Shown here: in pieces, positions 5,299-8,867 of the stretch | Layout: each line of letters begins with the position of its first letter | Numbering within the stretch: position 1 is the first letter of the stretch | The notes under the pieces: generated by a model | What the model was told of the DNA's origin: nothing | What the model saw: the letters and a program-made list of their open reading frames with translations, nothing else | Database searches by the model: none | DNA from: an uncultured Erythrobacteraceae bacterium | Lineage (GTDB): Bacteria; Pseudomonadota; Alphaproteobacteria; Sphingomonadales; Sphingomonadaceae | Direction: 5' to 3' | Length of the DNA: 8,867 bases | Assembly (NCBI GenBank): GCA_950071875.1 | Contig: CATMNW010000079.1 | Span: 1 to 8,867 of the forward strand | Translations under genes and position numbers: made by a program

Positions 5299-8058
5299 CT
5301 ACGCGTTTTCCAAACGGTCCTGCGTCGCGTCGCTCGAAGCTTCGATCAGCCTAGCCTCGACACGGTTCATGCGTTCGCCGCGTTCCAGCTTTCCGCCTGT
5401 AAGATCAGTGACATAGAACGTGTCGGCCGCGCGCTCGCCATAGTTCGTGACATGCGCGGAATGGACGACGAGGCGGCTTTCGAACAACACTCGGGCAAGG
5501 CGATTGAGCAGCGCCGGACGATCGCGGGCATTGACCTCGATCACGGTGAAACGGTTGGAAGCCTTGTTATCGAACACAACGCGCGGGGCAACATCGAAAG
5601 CGCGGGCGCGGCTGTGCGCCAGAGGTCGCTGGGCAAGCCGAGGCGCAAGATCGACCTTGTTTGCCAGCGCATCGGTAATGCTGGTTTTCAGGCGCTCGAG
5701 CTGGCCCTTTTCGGCGAAGGGCTCGCCAAGCGGATCCTGGACGAGAAAATTGTCGAGCGCCCAGCCCATGCGCGTGGTGTGGATCCGCGCGTCGATGATA
5801 TTCCCCCCGGCAAGGTGGATCCCGCCCGCGATGCGGTAGAACAGGCCGGGGTGGTCAGCCGCAATTACCGTCACCAGCGTCGCACCGCGTGCCTCGTAGA
5901 ATTCGCAATGGATCGAAAGATTGTGTCCGGCCTCGCGGGCACTGGCATAATGGACGAGATTGAGCGCGATGATATCGGTCGGCTCGGCGATCCAGTAGGC
6001 ATCGCCCATCGTCTTCGCGAGATCTTCGACGAGGTTCGCCTTTTCGCCCAGTGATTCAGCGACTTCGGCCTGCTTGTGCGCAATCTTCTGTTCGCGACCA
6101 TGGCGCATGTGGCCCAGACGCAGACGCTCACTTGAAACGTCGTAAAGCTCACCCAGCAGCTGTCCCTTCCAGCTGTTCCATGTCCCCGGCCCGACGGCAC
6201 GGATATCGACAGCGGTGAGAATGGCGAGGTGGCGCAGGCGCTCCTGCCCCTGAACCTGGCCTACGAAATCCTCGATCGTCTTGGGATCGGTCAGGTCCCG
6301 CTTTTGCGCCGTGTGGCTCATCAGCAGGTGATTGAGCACGAGCCAGGCGACGAGATCGGTTTCGCTTTCAGATAGACCGAAGCGCGGACACAGTTCTTCC
6401 GCCACTTCCGCACCCAGCACGGAATGGTCGCCGCCCCGACCCTTGGCAATATCGTGCAGGAGCGCCGCAACATAGGCGACGCGCCGCGATCCGACCTTGT
6501 GAATGAGGCGGGTGGCGCGGGGGTGATCGTCGGCAAGCTCGCCCTTTTCGATCTGGTTCAACAGGCCGATGGCGCGGATCGTGTGCTCATCCACCGTATA
6601 GTGGTGGTACATGTCGAATTGCATCTGGGCGTTGACCTTGCCGAAATCGGGGACGAATTTCCCGAAGACATTGGCCTCGTTCATCCAGCGCAAGACCATT
6701 TCGGGATCGTTGCGACCACACAACAGATCCAGGAAAAGCGCGTTCGCACGCGCATCCTCGCGCACCACATTATCGATCAGCCCGCTGTCGCGATTGGCTT
6801 GCCGCATGGTTTCTGGATGGATCTCCAGCTCCTCGGCTTCGGCAAGCTGGAATATCTCGATCAGGCGAACCGGATCCTTTTGGAACCAGTCGTCGGAAGG
6901 CGCGGCGATCCGGCCGCCGTACACGCGGTAGCCCTTGAGCTGGCGCGCCTTGGTCTTCCATCCGGCAAAGAATCCGCGCCTTGCAGTCTTGGCTTCGAAC
7001 TGGTCGTCGATGTGGGCGAGGAAAATACCGGTCAGTGAACCGACGCGTTTTGCCTGCAGGAAATAGAATTGCATGAACCGCTCGACCGCACTTTTTCCCG
7101 GCCGTTCGGCGAAATTCATTCGCTCGGCAATGCGCCGCTGGAGATCGAAGGTCAGACGGTCTTCTGCACGCCCGGTCAGTACATGCATGTGGCTGCGCAC
7201 TGCGAGGAGGAAGTTCTCGGCCTTGCGGAAGCTGCGATATTCTTCGCGGGTGAACAGGCCGACGTCCACCAGCTCGGACGCGGTTCGCACGCGATGGATG
7301 AACTTGCCGATCCAGTATAACGTGTGGAGGTCTCGCAGGCCGCCTTTCCCGTCTTTTACGTTGGGCTCCACGACGTACCGGCTGTCACCCATGCGTTTGT
7401 GGCGTGCGTTGCGTTCGGCAAGTTTCTCGGTGACGAATGCACGTTCGTTGCCGCGTACGACTTCGGCGGTATAGCGACGCGAGCCTTCATCGTAGAGGTC
7501 CTGGTCCCCCCAGACGTAGCGGCCTTCGAGCAATGCGGTCCGGATCGTGAGATCGCCCTTCGACAGGCGTATCGCTTCGTCGAGCGTGCGCGTGGAATGA
7601 CCGACTTTCAGCCCCAGGTCCCAGAGCAGGTAGAGCATTGCTTCGACCACCTGCTCGCACCAGGCCGTCTTCTTGCCGCCCACGAGGAAGGCGATATCGA
7701 CGTCGGAATGTGGCGACATTTCGCTACGCCCGTAACCGCCGACCGCCATGATCGCGAGCCGCTCGGCCTTCGATCGGTTGGCGCTTGGATAGAGATGCGT
7801 CGAAGCGTGGTCGTAGATTACGCGAATGAGCTGGTCGACGAGGAAGGCGAAACCGCCTGCGTTTTCATGGCCGGCGGAAGGCTTTTCCTCCAGTCGGCCG
7901 CCCAGCTCGGCGCGCCCTTTCTCGAGCGCGTCCTTGAGTAACGCGACCACATGCGGGCGTGCCTTGTCGCCGTGCTCCCCGACCAGCGCTTCGATCCCGG
8001 AGGAAAGTTTGCGCCTGTCGATGATCGCGCGCTGTCGGGGAATATTCGGCAGGCTCAA
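5299..8058 (-). CDS. glnD: Bifunctional PII uridylyltransferase / uridylyl-removing enzyme GlnD
   Basis: GlnD senses glutamine and adds or removes UMP on PII proteins (GlnB/GlnK), thereby setting glutamine synthetase activity and Ntr gene expression. Read from TTG 8058 the protein is 919 residues, normal for the family. Domains in order: nucleotidyltransferase with GGYGRSEMSPHSDVD (107-121; metal ligands D119 and D121); the linker motif DGKGGLRDLH (236-245); an HD hydrolase domain for deuridylylation, with H492 (DEHT), H535-D536 (LLHDIAKGRGGDHS) and D544-H545; and two C-terminal ACT glutamine-sensing domains (about 727-763 and 838-884). All catalytic motifs look intact. The TTG start is preferred because the family's N-terminus (IPRQRAIIDRR) begins just after it and AAGGAG lies 11 nt upstream. 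The in-frame ATG at 8151 would add 31 atypical Arg/His-rich residues and overlap the ligase gene by 97 nt. The TTG overlaps the ligase stop (TTGA), implying translational coupling. Confidence 0.96.
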   Translation of the reverse strand: MSLPNIPRQRAIIDRRKLSSGIEALVGEHGDKARPHVVALLKDALEKGRAELGGRLEEKPSAGHENAGGFAFLVDQLIRVIYDHASTHLYPSANRSKAERLAIMAVGGYGRSEMSPHSDVDIAFLVGGKKTAWCEQVVEAMLYLLWDLGLKVGHSTRTLDEAIRLSKGDLTIRTALLEGRYVWGDQDLYDEGSRRYTAEVVRGNERAFVTEKLAERNARHKRMGDSRYVVEPNVKDGKGGLRDLHTLYWIGKFIHRVRTASELVDVGLFTREEYRSFRKAENFLLAVRSHMHVLTGRAEDRLTFDLQRRIAERMNFAERPGKSAVERFMQFYFLQAKRVGSLTGIFLAHIDDQFEAKTARRGFFAGWKTKARQLKGYRVYGGRIAAPSDDWFQKDPVRLIEIFQLAEAEELEIHPETMRQANRDSGLIDNVVREDARANALFLDLLCGRNDPEMVLRWMNEANVFGKFVPDFGKVNAQMQFDMYHHYTVDEHTIRAIGLLNQIEKGELADDHPRATRLIHKVGSRRVAYVAALLHDIAKGRGGDHSVLGAEVAEELCPRFGLSESETDLVAWLVLNHLLMSHTAQKRDLTDPKTIEDFVGQVQGQERLRHLAILTAVDIRAVGPGTWNSWKGQLLGELYDVSSERLRLGHMRHGREQKIAHKQAEVAESLGEKANLVEDLAKTMGDAYWIAEPTDIIALNLVHYASAREAGHNLSIHCEFYEARGATLVTVIAADHPGLFYRIAGGIHLAGGNIIDARIHTTRMGWALDNFLVQDPLGEPFAEKGQLERLKTSITDALANKVDLAPRLAQRPLAHSRARAFDVAPRVVFDNKASNRFTVIEVNARDRPALLNRLARVLFESRLVVHSAHVTNYGERAADTFYVTDLTGGKLERGERMNRVEARLIEASSDATQDRLENA

Positions 8059-8867
8059 GCGGCGAGGTGCTCCTTGGCGAAAGTGGCCTTTACGGTGCGC
8101 TTGTCGACCTTTTGTGTGCCGAGGCGGGGAAGCTGCTCTTCGCTCTTCCACATGACCGTCGGCACCTTGAAGGGCGCAATATGCTCGCGCAGGAACTCCT
8201 GCAGGTCTTCGGCCGAAAGATCCTTGCCTTCATGGGTCAGGTAAACGGCGGCGGGAATTTCACCGAAGCGTTCGTCCGGCAGGCCGAAAACGGAACATTC
8301 CGCAACGGCTGGGTGGGCATAGATCGCTTCTTCCACCTCGATGCAGGAAATGTTTTCGCCGCCCCGAATGATGATGTCCTTCTTGCGGTCGACGATGAAG
8401 ACATAATCGTCTTCATCCATGTAACCGAGGTCGCCGGTGCGGAAGTAGCCATCCTGCGTGAAAGCGGCCTTGGTTGCTTCCTCGTTGCGCCAGTATCCCA
8501 GAATATTACAGATCGTGCGGATCGAGATCTCCCCGATCTTCCCCTGTTCCATAGGCTGGCCGTCATCGTCCAGAATGGCCATCTCGACCAGCGGGCGCGA
8601 GGGCATGCCCGTGCTGTTCGGTTTGGCGAGATAGTTCTCGTTGAGGTTGCCGGCTCCCACACCATTTGTTTCCGTGAGGCCGTAGCCGAGCACGGGATAG
8701 CCGTCCTCGAAAGCGTTCTTGATTTTCTTCACATGTTCGACCGGGCGCGCAGCACCGCCGGCAGCAAAGGTCTTGCACTGCGACAGGTCGTATTTCTCGC
8801 GATCGGGATGGACCGCGATCTCATAACTCATCAGCGGCACACCGACGAAATACGTGATCTTTTCCTC
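8055..8867 (-). CDS. AMP-forming acyl-CoA synthetase/ligase, C-terminal part (5' end outside window)
   Basis: The frame is open from the right edge to TGA at 8057-8055, giving the last 270 residues of an adenylate-forming (ANL superfamily) enzyme. Such enzymes activate a carboxylic acid as acyl-AMP and pass it to CoA. Visible core motifs (numbered from the window edge): GYGLTETNGVG (61-71, motif A5), GYFRTGDLG (140-148, A7; D146 binds the ribose), VDRKKDIIIRGGENISCIEVE (159-179, hinge and A8) and PRLGTQKVDK (247-256, A10, whose lysine in GTQK would be the adenylation lysine). The usual A10 pattern is TGK or SGK, so this LGTQK form is a slight variant. Substrate cannot be deduced because most of the acyl pocket lies outside the window. 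The GTG at 8840 is internal, not a start: residues EEKITYFVGVPLMSYE run through it. The gene's stop overlaps the glnD start by 4 bp, so the two are probably in one operon. Confidence 0.92.
   Translation of the reverse strand, partial: EEKITYFVGVPLMSYEIAVHPDREKYDLSQCKTFAAGGAARPVEHVKKIKNAFEDGYPVLGYGLTETNGVGAGNLNENYLAKPNSTGMPSRPLVEMAILDDDGQPMEQGKIGEISIRTICNILGYWRNEEATKAAFTQDGYFRTGDLGYMDEDDYVFIVDRKKDIIIRGGENISCIEVEEAIYAHPAVAECSVFGLPDERFGEIPAAVYLTHEGKDLSAEDLQEFLREHIAPFKVPTVMWKSEEQLPRLGTQKVDKRTVKATFAKEHLAA
8070..8075 (-). promoter_or_regulatory. Ribosome binding site deciding the TTG start of glnD
   Basis: AAGGAG on the minus strand, within the last codons of the upstream ligase gene, with an 11-nt spacer to TTG 8058. 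The spacing is slightly long but the match is good. It supports the TTG rather than the upstream ATG 8151. Confidence 0.5.

Noticed and set aside
5452..6054. Plus-strand open frames opposite glnD (also 6424-7038 and 7324-7941)
   Set aside because: They lie antisense to intact ACT, HD and nucleotidyltransferase domains of GlnD and show no homology-like features.
5299..8151. A longer glnD beginning at ATG 8151
   Set aside because: It would overlap the ligase by 97 nt and add 31 unusual residues; the conserved GlnD N-terminus starts right after TTG 8058, which has its own AAGGAG.
8055..8840. A complete ligase-domain gene starting at GTG 8840
   Set aside because: The frame continues upstream to the window edge with conserved-looking sequence, and 262 residues would lack the front half of an adenylate-forming enzyme.
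1..8867. Search by eye for tRNA/rRNA genes, CRISPR arrays, insertion sequences, phage, toxin-antitoxin or defence genes, and riboswitches
   Set aside because: Nothing convincing was seen. Gaps between genes are at most about 71 bp, too short for a riboswitch or tRNA, and no repeated spacer-like pattern or transposase is present.

Overview
This window looks like ordinary chromosomal DNA from a high-GC alphaproteobacterium. The protein style (GlnD opening with an IPRQRAIIDRR-type N-terminus, an alphaproteobacterial FtsK with an acidic insert, a YggS with a QKGGCP motif) suggests a sphingomonad, perhaps Erythrobacteraceae. That placement is inferred from recognition, not from a search. Coding density is very high: six genes fill all but about 200 bases, and no gap between genes exceeds about 71 bp.

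Layout, left to right: (1) a DUF389-family membrane protein on the minus strand, running off the left edge before its stop; (2) ftsK, minus strand, the DNA translocase of the division septum, 55 bp upstream of the DUF389 gene and probably co-transcribed with it; (3) a short thiamine-phosphate-synthase-like (ThiE/TenI) protein, minus strand; (4) a yggS/PLPBP-type pyridoxal-phosphate homeostasis protein, the only plus-strand gene, divergent from the ThiE-like gene across only 22 bp; (5) glnD, the PII uridylyltransferase and uridylyl-removing enzyme, minus strand, convergent with yggS; (6) the C-terminal 270 residues of an AMP-forming acyl-CoA synthetase/ligase, minus strand, cut by the right edge and overlapping the glnD start by 4 bp.

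The genes do not form one pathway. They cover chromosome segregation (ftsK), cofactor homeostasis (yggS and the ThiE-like gene), nitrogen signalling (glnD) and CoA-ester metabolism (the ligase). The most informative small-scale features are three. A 10-bp palindrome, CGCTATAGCG, sits in the 22-bp gap between the ThiE-like gene and yggS and is placed so that both transcripts could be leaderless. A likely TTG start lets glnD overlap the ligase stop as TTGA, with a Shine-Dalgarno sequence inside the ligase gene. A good sigma70-like promoter precedes ftsK. I found no mobile element, CRISPR array, RNA gene, phage or defence gene, and nothing that looks like a new biological system. The findings below are modest regulatory and domain-level observations.
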